Positions 1 through 5,772 of a DNA stretch of 7,421 nucleotides are shown here, piece after piece. Position 1 is the stretch's first letter, and every line of letters starts with the position of its first letter. A program made the position numbers and the translations under genes. The notes beneath the pieces are model-generated. The model did not search any database. It was not told the DNA's origin and saw only the letters and a program-made list of their open reading frames with translations. Source of the DNA: Xanthobacteraceae bacterium (GTDB lineage Bacteria > Pseudomonadota > Alphaproteobacteria > Rhizobiales > Xanthobacteraceae); contig JASHVC010000687.1 of the NCBI GenBank assembly GCA_030039655.1, positions 1 through 7,421 on the forward strand, written 5' to 3'.

Positions 1-107
1 CCCTTTAGGAATACTGTTGCTGTAAGCCGATGCGGCGGCATCGGGAACCCACCGGCATATGGCCGGCCCGACTTTGACGCCGCCGCGCACATGGAGGCGC
101 CGTCGCA
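1..107. other. Left-edge leader; possible tail of an upstream gene
   Basis: No gene can be assigned with confidence. One plus-strand frame is open from base 1 to a TGA at 109-111, which overlaps the ATG of the next gene as ATGA, the usual pattern of translational coupling. The 36 visible residues match no family I recognise, and codon choice in the first ten codons is less GC-biased than in the neighbouring genes. A second plus-strand frame ends at TAA 23-25 with a short hydrophobic tail. A minus-strand frame starting near 92 is also open to the edge. All three are too short to judge. A normal Shine-Dalgarno GGAGG lies at 93-97, ten bases before the ATG at 108. Confidence 0.3.
27..44. other. 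Perfect 7-bp hairpin ahead of the hydroxylase genes
   Basis: CCGATGC (27-33) and GCATCGG (38-44) are exact reverse complements around a 4-base loop. A weaker hairpin follows: CCGGC 52-56 with GCCGG 62-66. No T-run follows either, so this is not a classical intrinsic terminator. It could be an mRNA leader structure, or chance within the coding end of an upstream gene. Confidence 0.35.
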
Positions 108-575
108 ATGACCCAAAAGTACTCTCTCAACATTAATGGCCAGGACCATACGGTCGAAACCGATCCAGACACGCCGCTGCTCTACGTGCTGCGCGATGAA
201 GTCGGTCTCAATAATCCGCATTTCGGTTGCGGGCTCGGCCAATGCGGTGCCTGCACGGTGCACCTCGACGGCCAGCCGGTTCGTTCCTGCAGGCGGCCCA
301 TCTCGGAGGTCGGCAACAAGAAAGTCGTGACGCTCGCCGGCCTCGGCACGCCCGAGCATCCGCATCCGTTGCAGACAGCCTATGTGGAAGAGCAGGTCCC
401 GCAATGTGCCTACTGCATCAACGGTTGGATCATGACCGCCGCCGCGTTCCTGCGCGATAAGAAGAAACCCACGGACGAAGAAATTCGTACCGCATTGCGG
501 ACGGTGAAATGCCGCTGCGGGACCCACATGGCCATCCTCCGCGCCGTCAAGCGCGCCGCAACGATGATGGGTTGA
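108..575 (+). CDS. [2Fe-2S] small subunit of a molybdenum hydroxylase (NicA/IorA-like)
   Basis: This 155-residue protein is the electron-transfer subunit of a xanthine dehydrogenase-family molybdenum hydroxylase. It passes electrons from the molybdenum site of its partner (the next gene) through two [2Fe-2S] clusters. The N-terminal plant-ferredoxin-type domain has Cys41, Cys46, Cys49 and Cys61 (CGLGQCGACTV). The C-terminal helical domain has Cys100, Cys103, Cys135 and Cys137 (QCAYC and CRCGTH). All eight cluster ligands are present, and the length is typical. The CRCGTH-MAILRAV ending resembles NicA-type nicotinate dehydrogenase and IorA small subunits. Where many relatives have QCGYCQ, this one has QCAYCI. 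The start at 108 has GGAGG ten bases upstream and puts the ferredoxin fold at the very N-terminus. It has no export signal of its own, so it probably leaves the cytoplasm bound to its Tat-targeted partner. The gap to the next gene is 11 bases. The family is certain; the substrate is unknown. Confidence 0.95.
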   Translation: MTQKYSLNINGQDHTVETDPDTPLLYVLRDEVGLNNPHFGCGLGQCGACTVHLDGQPVRSCRRPISEVGNKKVVTLAGLGTPEHPHPLQTAYVEEQVPQCAYCINGWIMTAAAFLRDKKKPTDEEIRTALRTVKCRCGTHMAILRAVKRAATMMG

Positions 576-581
576 GGGAGG
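576..581 (+). promoter_or_regulatory. Ribosome binding site fixing the large-subunit start at 587
   Basis: GGGAGG lies five bases before the ATG at 587 and directly follows the small-subunit stop codon. It supports 587 rather than the upstream in-frame ATG at 509, which has no such site and would run through the small-subunit gene. The twin-arginine signal then falls at the right distance from the N-terminus. Confidence 0.85.
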
Positions 582-586
582 ACGCC

Positions 587-2875
587 ATGACCAGAATGGA
601 AAAATCCGCACACTTCTCCCGCCGCACATTCCTCAAGGCCGGCGGCGCGCTTGTCGTCTCGATCGGCGCTCCAATCCCATTCGAAGCCGCGAACGCGGCC
701 GATGGCGCCACGGCTGTGGCGATCAAGCCGCCGCTCACCCCCGACCAGCTGTCGTCCTACATCGCCGTCAACGCCGACGGCACCGTCTCGGCCTATTTCG
801 GCAAGATGGACATGGGCCAAGGGCTGTCGGTCGCCATTCGGCAGATCGTGGCGGAAGAGCTCGATGCGCCGTTCGATCAAGTGAAAATATTCATCGGCGA
901 TACAGCCAACAGCGTCAATCAAGGCGGCGCCTCCGGTTCGACCGGCGTGCAGGAGGGCGGCAAGCAAATGCGCATGGCCGCCGCCGAGGCGCGGCGCGTG
1001 CTGGTGGAAATGGCAGCCGACAAGCTTGGTGTGCCGGCCGATCAGCTCTCCGTGAAAGATGGCGTGGTCCAAGCCAAAACCGATGCGGCGAAGAAGATCA
1101 GCTACGCCCAATTGATCGGCGGGCAGTTCTTCAACGTTCATCTCGATTGGAACGGGAAATACGGCAATCCGCTTTACGCGCCCGGGAAGGCCAAGCCGAA
1201 GGACCCGAAGGATTATACGGTCGTTGGGCAGCCGCTTCCGCGCGACGACATCGCTCCGAAAGTTTACGCCCGGGCCGATTTTTGCACCGACATAAGAGTC
1301 CCCGGCATGGTGCACGGACGAATGATCCGGCCGGCCGTCGCCGGCGCGGTGCCGGTGAAGGTCGACGAAAGCTCGATCAAAGATATCCCGTCCGCCGAGA
1401 TCGTCTGGGACAAGGGCTTCCTTGGCGTCGTCGCCGACAAGGAATGGCACGCAATCAAGGCCGCGCAGCAGCTCAAGGTCGACTGGTCCGACACCAGTCC
1501 GCCATTCCCCGATCAGGCTGCGCTTTACGATCACATTCGCAAGGCAACCGTGCGCAAGCGCGAGGTCGGCGGCAAGGAAGCCGGCAACGTCGAGGAGGCT
1601 TTCAAGACCGCGGCGCGCGTGATCGAGGCTGAATACGAGTGGCCCTTCCAATCGCACTCTTCCATGGGCCCGGCATGCGCCCTGGTCGACTTCAAGGACG
1701 GTCACGCCACTTGCTGGACCGGCACCCAGAAGGCGCACTTCGTGCAGACCGGAAATTCCGCCATCCTGCAAATACCGCAGGATGACGTCCACGTGATTTG
1801 GACGACGGGTCCGGGTTCTTACGGCCGAAACGACGCCGACGACTGTGCCGCCGACGCCGCGTTTCTCTCCAAGGCCGTCGGCAAGCCGGTGCGGCTGCAA
1901 TACTCGCGCGAGCAGGGCACGGGCTGGGATCCGAAGGCCCCGGCTTCGATCCACAAGGTGCGCGCGGCGATCGATGGCGCAGGCAACGTCATCGCCTACG
2001 ACTTCCTCAGCAAAGGTTTCTCGCGCATCGACGTCGATACCAACGGCAGCCAGCTAAAAGACACGCTGGCCGGACAAACACTCGGTGTCGAGCTGCACTC
2101 GGGCGACGGCTTCGGCATCCCGGGTGACTCGTACGGCTTCGCCAACAAGCGAACCGCGTGGGAGACGATTGCACCGCTGCTTGATCGCGCTTCGCCGTTG
2201 CGCAGTGCGCACATGCGCGATCCGGTCGGGCCGCAGATCCATTTCGCCAGCGAATCGTTCATCGACGAATTGGCGGCGGCGCTCAAGGTCGATCCGGTGG
2301 AGTTCCGGCTACGCTACGTGCGCGATCCGCGCGACATCGCCGTTATCAAAGCAGCGGCGGAGAAGGCCGGCTGGCAGCCGCGTCCTTCGCCGCGCACCGA
2401 TCAGCGCGGCGACAAGGTCACCGGCCGCGGCATCAGCTACGCGCAGCGCGGCGCCACGCGCGTCGCGGTCATCGCCGAGGTGGATGTCGATCGTTCGACC
2501 GGCAGGATCTGGGCCCGCAAGTTCACCGTGGCGCACGATTGCGGGCTGATGATAAATCCGAATGGCTTGCATCACGCCATCGAGAACAACATCGTACAGG
2601 CTACTGGGCGCACTCTGTGGGAGGAGGTCAAGTTCGACAACAAGTCTGTGACCAGCGTCGATTGGCGGACTTATCCGATCCTCGACATGACCCAGGCGCC
2701 CGAGCAGGTCGACGTCGTTATGATCAATCGTCCGGATGTCGCGCCTTCCGGCGCCGGCGAGGCGGCGAGCCGGCCGGTGCCGGGCGCCATCGCCAACGCG
2801 GTCTTCGATGCCACCGGTGTTCGCATCCGCCGGGCGCCGTTCTCGCCCGACTACGTGAAGTCGGCGCTGTCTTGA
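587..2875 (+). CDS. Molybdopterin-binding large subunit of a Tat-exported molybdenum hydroxylase (NicB/IorB-like)
   Basis: This 762-residue protein is the catalytic subunit, which hydroxylates a carbon of a heterocycle or aldehyde with water as oxygen source at a molybdenum-cytosine dinucleotide site. A Tat signal is clear: SRRTFLK at 11-17, a hydrophobic stretch at 18-30 and a likely cleavage near ANA-AD (about 37). The cofactor-binding region has MGQG at 76-79, the a/b hammerhead domain spans roughly 225-300, and GPGSYGRN at 408-415 sits where many relatives have GGGFGRR. The C-terminal motif GAGEAASRP supplies the catalytic Glu725. The GPGSYGRN-DADD stretch and the C-terminal third resemble nicotinate dehydrogenase NicB more than xanthine dehydrogenase. 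Unlike Pseudomonas NicB, it has no C-terminal cytochrome c domains, since no CxxCH occurs. No FAD subunit or cytochrome gene lies in view, so the electron acceptor is unknown. A REP-like repeat begins two bases after the stop. Confidence 0.93.
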   Translation: MTRMEKSAHFSRRTFLKAGGALVVSIGAPIPFEAANAADGATAVAIKPPLTPDQLSSYIAVNADGTVSAYFGKMDMGQGLSVAIRQIVAEELDAPFDQVKIFIGDTANSVNQGGASGSTGVQEGGKQMRMAAAEARRVLVEMAADKLGVPADQLSVKDGVVQAKTDAAKKISYAQLIGGQFFNVHLDWNGKYGNPLYAPGKAKPKDPKDYTVVGQPLPRDDIAPKVYARADFCTDIRVPGMVHGRMIRPAVAGAVPVKVDESSIKDIPSAEIVWDKGFLGVVADKEWHAIKAAQQLKVDWSDTSPPFPDQAALYDHIRKATVRKREVGGKEAGNVEEAFKTAARVIEAEYEWPFQSHSSMGPACALVDFKDGHATCWTGTQKAHFVQTGNSAILQIPQDDVHVIWTTGPGSYGRNDADDCAADAAFLSKAVGKPVRLQYSREQGTGWDPKAPASIHKVRAAIDGAGNVIAYDFLSKGFSRIDVDTNGSQLKDTLAGQTLGVELHSGDGFGIPGDSYGFANKRTAWETIAPLLDRASPLRSAHMRDPVGPQIHFASESFIDELAAALKVDPVEFRLRYVRDPRDIAVIKAAAEKAGWQPRPSPRTDQRGDKVTGRGISYAQRGATRVAVIAEVDVDRSTGRIWARKFTVAHDCGLMINPNGLHHAIENNIVQATGRTLWEEVKFDNKSVTSVDWRTYPILDMTQAPEQVDVVMINRPDVAPSGAGEAASRPVPGAIANAVFDATGVRIRRAPFSPDYVKSALS

Positions 2876-2877
2876 TG

Positions 2878-2961
2878 CGTCCTGCCCGGCCTCGTGCCGG
2901 GCATCCACGTCTTTGTTGCGGGCTCAAGACGTGGATGGCCGGGACAAGCCCGGCCATGACG
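2878..2961. repeat. Inverted pair of REP-like palindromes (BIME-like element)
   Basis: Two 36-base copies, 2878-2913 and 2926-2961, lie head to head around a 12-base spacer. Aligned as reverse complements they match at 30 of 36 positions. Each folds alone: GCCCGGC 2884-2890 with GCCGGGC 2896-2902, and ATGGCCGGG 2935-2943 with CCCGGCCAT 2949-2957, both with 5-base loops. The 12-base arms 2902-2913 and 2926-2937 can also pair with each other, giving a cloverleaf-like fold. Two pairs of differences between the copies are compensatory and preserve the stem. I recognise this as a repeat type common in Bradyrhizobium-like genomes. It may stabilise or end the upstream transcript. There is no T-run typical of an intrinsic terminator. 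Confidence 0.88.
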
Positions 2962-2976
2962 TGAGAAGGTATGCGG

Positions 2977-2982
2977 TATAAT
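2977..2982 (+). promoter_or_regulatory. Perfect TATAAT -10 element before the CoA-transferase genes
   Basis: TATAAT matches the sigma-70 -10 consensus exactly and lies 8 bases before the ATG at 2991. Transcription from it would start at about 2988-2991, at or next to the start codon, so the mRNA would be leaderless or nearly so. The best -35-like site is ATGACG at 2956-2961, the edge of the repeat, at a short 15-base spacing. This is a sequence match only; activity is inferred. Confidence 0.5.
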
Positions 2983-2990
2983 TTGTTGCC

Positions 2991-3809
2991 ATGACCACGA
3001 TCGTCCGCACACTCGACGAGGCGCTCGCGCCCATTACCGACGGCTGTATGTTGGCGGTGGCGCGCGAAAGCTCGGGTGTGGCCATGGCGGCGACGCGAGC
3101 GCTGGTCCGGCGTGGCGTCAAGCGGCTGCACCTGATCACACTGCCCACGTCGAGCTTGCAGGCTGACCTTCTGATCGGCGCCGGCTGCATCGAGACCTTG
3201 GACACTTCCGGCGTCAGCCTCGGTGAGTTCGGCCCGGCGCCTCGGTTTTCGTCGGCGGTCATCTCCGGTGCGATCCGCGTCCGCGACGCCACCTGCCCGG
3301 CGCTGCACGCGCAGTTTCAGGCCGCCGAGAAGGGCGTGCCGTTCATGCCGTTGCGCGGCCTGCTCGGCTCTGACGTGTTGGCGCACCGGCCCGATTGGAA
3401 AACCGTCGATAATCCGTTCGGCAATGACGATCCAATCGTGCTGCTGCCGGCGCTCAAGCCCGACGTCTTGTTATTCCACGCCCCCTTCGCCGACCGCGAC
3501 GGCAACGTCTTCATCGGCACGCAGCGCGAGCTATTCACCATGGCGCATGCGGCGCGTAAGACCGTCGTCACCGTGGAAAAAATTCACGACGGCGATCTGT
3601 TGCGCGATCCGCTGCTCGCGGCCGGCACGCTGCCCGGCTTCTATGTGGAAGCCGTCGCTGTGGAGCCGCGCGGATCGTGGCCGCTGCCGTTGCCGGATCA
3701 TTACGGCATCGACGCCGCTCACATGGCTGAGTATGCCAAGCTCGCGGCGACGCCCGATGGCTTTGCTCAATATCTCGATCGCTACGTCTATGAAAAAGTC
3801 GCGGCGTGA
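2991..3809 (+). CDS. CoA-transferase family I, alpha subunit (GctA/IpdA-like)
   Basis: This 272-residue protein is the alpha subunit of a class I CoA-transferase-fold enzyme, of the type that moves CoA between carboxylic acids or acts on a CoA thioester. Family marks in order are GAGCIE at 63-68, the ADLLIG to GEFGPAPRF region (58-86), GVPFMPLRG at 115-123, the substrate-side segment NPFGNDD at 141-147, and LKPDVLLFHAPFAD-GN at 155-172. It is somewhat shorter than glutaconate CoA-transferase GctA and nearer in size to IpdA. The next gene, three bases downstream, encodes the beta subunit, so the pair should form a heteromeric enzyme. The ATG at 2991 has no Shine-Dalgarno sequence at normal distance (AGAAGG at 2964-2969 is too far), and an in-frame TAA at 2979-2981 rules out an upstream start. 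The substrate is not readable; glutaconate, a 3-oxoacid or a ring-derived CoA ester are all possible. Confidence 0.88.
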   Translation: MTTIVRTLDEALAPITDGCMLAVARESSGVAMAATRALVRRGVKRLHLITLPTSSLQADLLIGAGCIETLDTSGVSLGEFGPAPRFSSAVISGAIRVRDATCPALHAQFQAAEKGVPFMPLRGLLGSDVLAHRPDWKTVDNPFGNDDPIVLLPALKPDVLLFHAPFADRDGNVFIGTQRELFTMAHAARKTVVTVEKIHDGDLLRDPLLAAGTLPGFYVEAVAVEPRGSWPLPLPDHYGIDAAHMAEYAKLAATPDGFAQYLDRYVYEKVAA

Positions 3810-3812
3810 ACC

Positions 3813-4568
3813 GTGACGGAGCGCGAATTCCGCGACGAAGAATTACTAGCAGATGTCATCTGCCGGCTGATCGGCGACGTACGCCATGTGGCGGTCGGCG
3901 TCTCCTCGCCCATTCCAGCGACGGCGGCGCTGCTGGCGCGCGAACGCGGGGGCGGGCGGCCCTACGTCTCGCTGCTGGGCAGCCGCGCCCACACGTTCTT
4001 CACCGACGGCTCCCGCGAGTTATTTGACTGCGCCGGCCAAGGTCGCGTCGACGTGTTCTTTCTCTCGGGAGGACAAATCGACGGCGAGGGCAACATCAAT
4101 CTCGTCACCATCGGCGACTACGAACATCCGAGGGTGCGCTTTCCAGGCTCGTTCGGCTCCGCCTATCTGTACTACGTTGTGCCGAAAGTGATCCTGTTCC
4201 GTGTCGAGCATTCGCGCCGCACGCTGGTGCCGAAAGTCGATTTCATCAGCGCGCCGGGCGGCAGCCCCGAAAATGTCTTTCGCACTGGTGGTCCGATCGC
4301 ACTGGTCACCAACCGCTGCCTGTTTGATTTCGACCGTTCGCAGAAGCGCTTCCGCCTCGCCTGCGTGCATCCTGGACACAGCGTCGCCGAAGTGATCGAG
4401 AACACCGGCTTCGATTTCGACCGGCCGGCTGACGTGCCGACCACTCCGGCGCCGTCGGCCGAGACGCTACGCATGATGCGAATGGTCGTCGCGCCAATGC
4501 TGGCGGATGTCTATCCAGAGTTTGCCAAGAGGGTATTCGATCACGCCACGCCAATTCCGTCATCCTGA
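3813..4568 (+). CDS. CoA-transferase family I, beta subunit (GctB/IpdB-like), catalytic Glu apparently absent
   Basis: This 251-residue partner of the preceding alpha subunit begins at GTG, three bases after its stop, with only a weak ribosome site, so it probably relies on coupled translation. GctB-like signatures are clear: SGGQIDGEGNIN at 85-96, GDYEHPRVRFPGS at 101-113, and VIENTGFDFD near the C-terminus. Glutaconate CoA-transferase has its catalytic Glu in a VESG motif after the second strand. The equivalent region here is PYVSLLGSRAHTF (50-62), with no Glu at that place. Loss of this residue is known in IpdAB, a cholesterol-ring hydrolase with the same fold. A hydrolase or lyase role is therefore as likely as CoA transfer. 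The last three codons and the stop (4557-4568) lie inside a palindromic repeat, so the very C-terminus may be repeat-derived. Confidence 0.88.
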   Translation: MTEREFRDEELLADVICRLIGDVRHVAVGVSSPIPATAALLARERGGGRPYVSLLGSRAHTFFTDGSRELFDCAGQGRVDVFFLSGGQIDGEGNINLVTIGDYEHPRVRFPGSFGSAYLYYVVPKVILFRVEHSRRTLVPKVDFISAPGGSPENVFRTGGPIALVTNRCLFDFDRSQKRFRLACVHPGHSVAEVIENTGFDFDRPADVPTTPAPSAETLRMMRMVVAPMLADVYPEFAKRVFDHATPIPSS

Positions 4569-4610
4569 GGCGCAAGCGGCGCTTTGCGCCGAGCACCTCA
4601 GGGTGACGGA
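4556..4610. repeat. Palindromic REP-like element overlapping a stop codon
   Basis: The arms 4556-4570 (TCCGTCATCCTGAGG) and 4596-4610 (CCTCAGGGTGACGGA) pair over 15 positions, 14 Watson-Crick and one U-G. Inside, GGCGCAA 4569-4575 can pair with TTGCGCC 4584-4590. The core resembles the TCATCCTGAGG repeat common in Bradyrhizobium/Rhodopseudomonas-type genomes and differs from the element at 2878-2961. It contains the stop codon (4566-4568) of the beta-subunit gene and fills half of the gap to the next gene. Its possible role is as a 3'-end stabiliser or weak terminator between the CoA-transferase pair and the dehydrogenases. The rest of the gap, 4611-4680, shows no convincing promoter. Confidence 0.85.
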
Positions 4611-4666
4611 TAGAGCGTTGCGCTGTCCGGCGCGCCGTGGTCTTTATCACGCGCGAAAATTGCGAT

Positions 4667-4673
4667 GGGGGAA
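4667..4673 (+). promoter_or_regulatory. Ribosome binding site supporting the GTG start at 4681
   Basis: A G-rich GGGGGAA stretch ends seven bases before the GTG at 4681. It favours that start over the longer in-frame opening at 4507, which would lie inside the preceding gene and translate the palindromic repeat. The Rossmann strand begins directly after this GTG. Confidence 0.6.
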
Positions 4674-4680
4674 ACATCCG

Positions 4681-5772
4681 GTGAAAACGGTTGAAGCGGC
4701 GGTGATTGGCGTCGGGTGGGTGGGCGGCACGCGCGCTGAAACGCTTGCGCGGACCGCTTTGGTGGACAAGCTGCATCTGTGCGACATCAAGCCGGACCGG
4801 CTCGCCGAGGTGAAAGCCCTATACAAGCCGGCGACGGCGACGCTCGACTATCAGGACATCATCAAGAACGAGCGAATTTCGGTGGTCTATATTTCGACCA
4901 CGCCGGAGGCCAACCACTATCCGATCGCGCGCGACTGCCTGAGAGCTGGCAAAAACGTGATGCTGGAAAAGCCGATCGCTCTGGAGCTGTGGGAAGCCGA
5001 TGAGCTGATTCAGCTGTCACATCGCAACAAGCTGAAATTCACCATCGGCTACTCACAACGCTTCAATCCAAAGGTGGCGTTTGCCAAGAAGAAGATCACG
5101 GACGGCACGCTCGGCAAGGTCGTCTCGGTGCTGGTCAGCCGGCATTTGTCGCGCGAGCTCGGCAAGAAGATCGCAAGCCGTGTGCGGCTCTCGCCGGTAG
5201 TGATGGAATCGACCAACGATCTCGACTTCGTGTTCTGGCTGCTGGAGCCGGCAAAGCCGGTGCGGGTCTACAGCCAGGGCGCTTACGGCTACATGGAGCC
5301 GATCAACGGCTCGCACGACATCATGTTCACCACCGTCACCATGGACAACGGCGTAGTGGTGATGATCGGCGGCGGTTGGAATCTGCCGCCGAGCTTTCCC
5401 AATTACTGTGCCACTTGGATCGAGATCACCGGCACCGAAGGCGCGCTGATCCTCGACGACACCCAGCGCGACAACTGGCTCAATACCGTCAAGCGCGGCC
5501 AGGAATTTCCGATGTCCACCATGCCTGGGGAATGGGTCGACAACGTGTTTGCGGGTGGCATGGCGCCGGAAACTATCCATTTCCTCGAAGCGTGCATCCG
5601 CGACACACCTGTGATGGTGACACCCGAGAGCGCGCGGCGCGTGATGGAGACTTACAGCGCGGCGGATCTCTCGGCCGACCGCAACGAGCCGATCGATCTG
5701 CCGCTGACGAACGAGACGATTTCGGGGATCGCCGAACTGAAAGCAAAGAACCGCGCGGGGTTGAACGTATGA
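4681..5772 (+). CDS. Gfo/Idh/MocA family oxidoreductase, first of a tandem pair
   Basis: This 363-residue NAD(P)-dependent dehydrogenase-type protein has family-typical length. An N-terminal Rossmann fold carries GVGWVGG (Gly10, 12, 15, 16). Asp35 at the end of the second strand suggests NAD preference. The family motif EKP is at 96-98 with the conserved Lys97, followed by GYSQRF. Most members then show a GxHxxD-type active-site motif; here the segment is STNDLD, with Asn179 where His is expected and Asp182 kept. The C-terminal substrate domain has GTEGALILDDTQRD. The GTG start at 4681 places the Rossmann strand at the N-terminus, as usual. The stop overlaps the ATG of the next gene (ATGA at 5769-5772), so the two are co-translated. 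Members of this family oxidise or reduce sugars, inositols, dihydrodiols and similar compounds, and sequence alone does not tell which. The His-to-Asn change could alter chemistry or specificity. Confidence 0.88.
   Translation: MKTVEAAVIGVGWVGGTRAETLARTALVDKLHLCDIKPDRLAEVKALYKPATATLDYQDIIKNERISVVYISTTPEANHYPIARDCLRAGKNVMLEKPIALELWEADELIQLSHRNKLKFTIGYSQRFNPKVAFAKKKITDGTLGKVVSVLVSRHLSRELGKKIASRVRLSPVVMESTNDLDFVFWLLEPAKPVRVYSQGAYGYMEPINGSHDIMFTTVTMDNGVVVMIGGGWNLPPSFPNYCATWIEITGTEGALILDDTQRDNWLNTVKRGQEFPMSTMPGEWVDNVFAGGMAPETIHFLEACIRDTPVMVTPESARRVMETYSAADLSADRNEPIDLPLTNETISGIAELKAKNRAGLNV

Noticed and set aside
509..586. N-terminal extension of the large hydroxylase subunit from ATG 509
   Set aside because: It overlaps the cluster-binding end of the small subunit and would bury the Tat signal. 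The ATG at 587 has a strong ribosome site.
410..1954. Long minus-strand open frame of 514 codons
   Set aside because: It lies opposite the well-supported hydroxylase genes, its translation has no recognisable motif and is rich in Arg, His and Gly, as expected of an antisense frame in GC-rich coding DNA.
2878..2961. The hairpin cluster as a CRISPR array or a tRNA-like gene
   Set aside because: There are only two inverted copies and no regularly spaced direct repeats. The cloverleaf-like pairing lacks tRNA features such as a TTCGA loop and an anticodon arm.
4618..4648. Possible promoter TTGCGC with CTTTAT before the first MocA-type gene
   Set aside because: The -10 match is only about three of six bases and neither hexamer stands out from background.
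4507..4680. N-terminal extension of the first MocA-type gene, including in-frame GTG 4603 and TTG 4618 or 4660
   Set aside because: It would translate the palindromic repeat and overlap the preceding gene. The Rossmann fold begins at GTG 4681, which has a nearby ribosome site.
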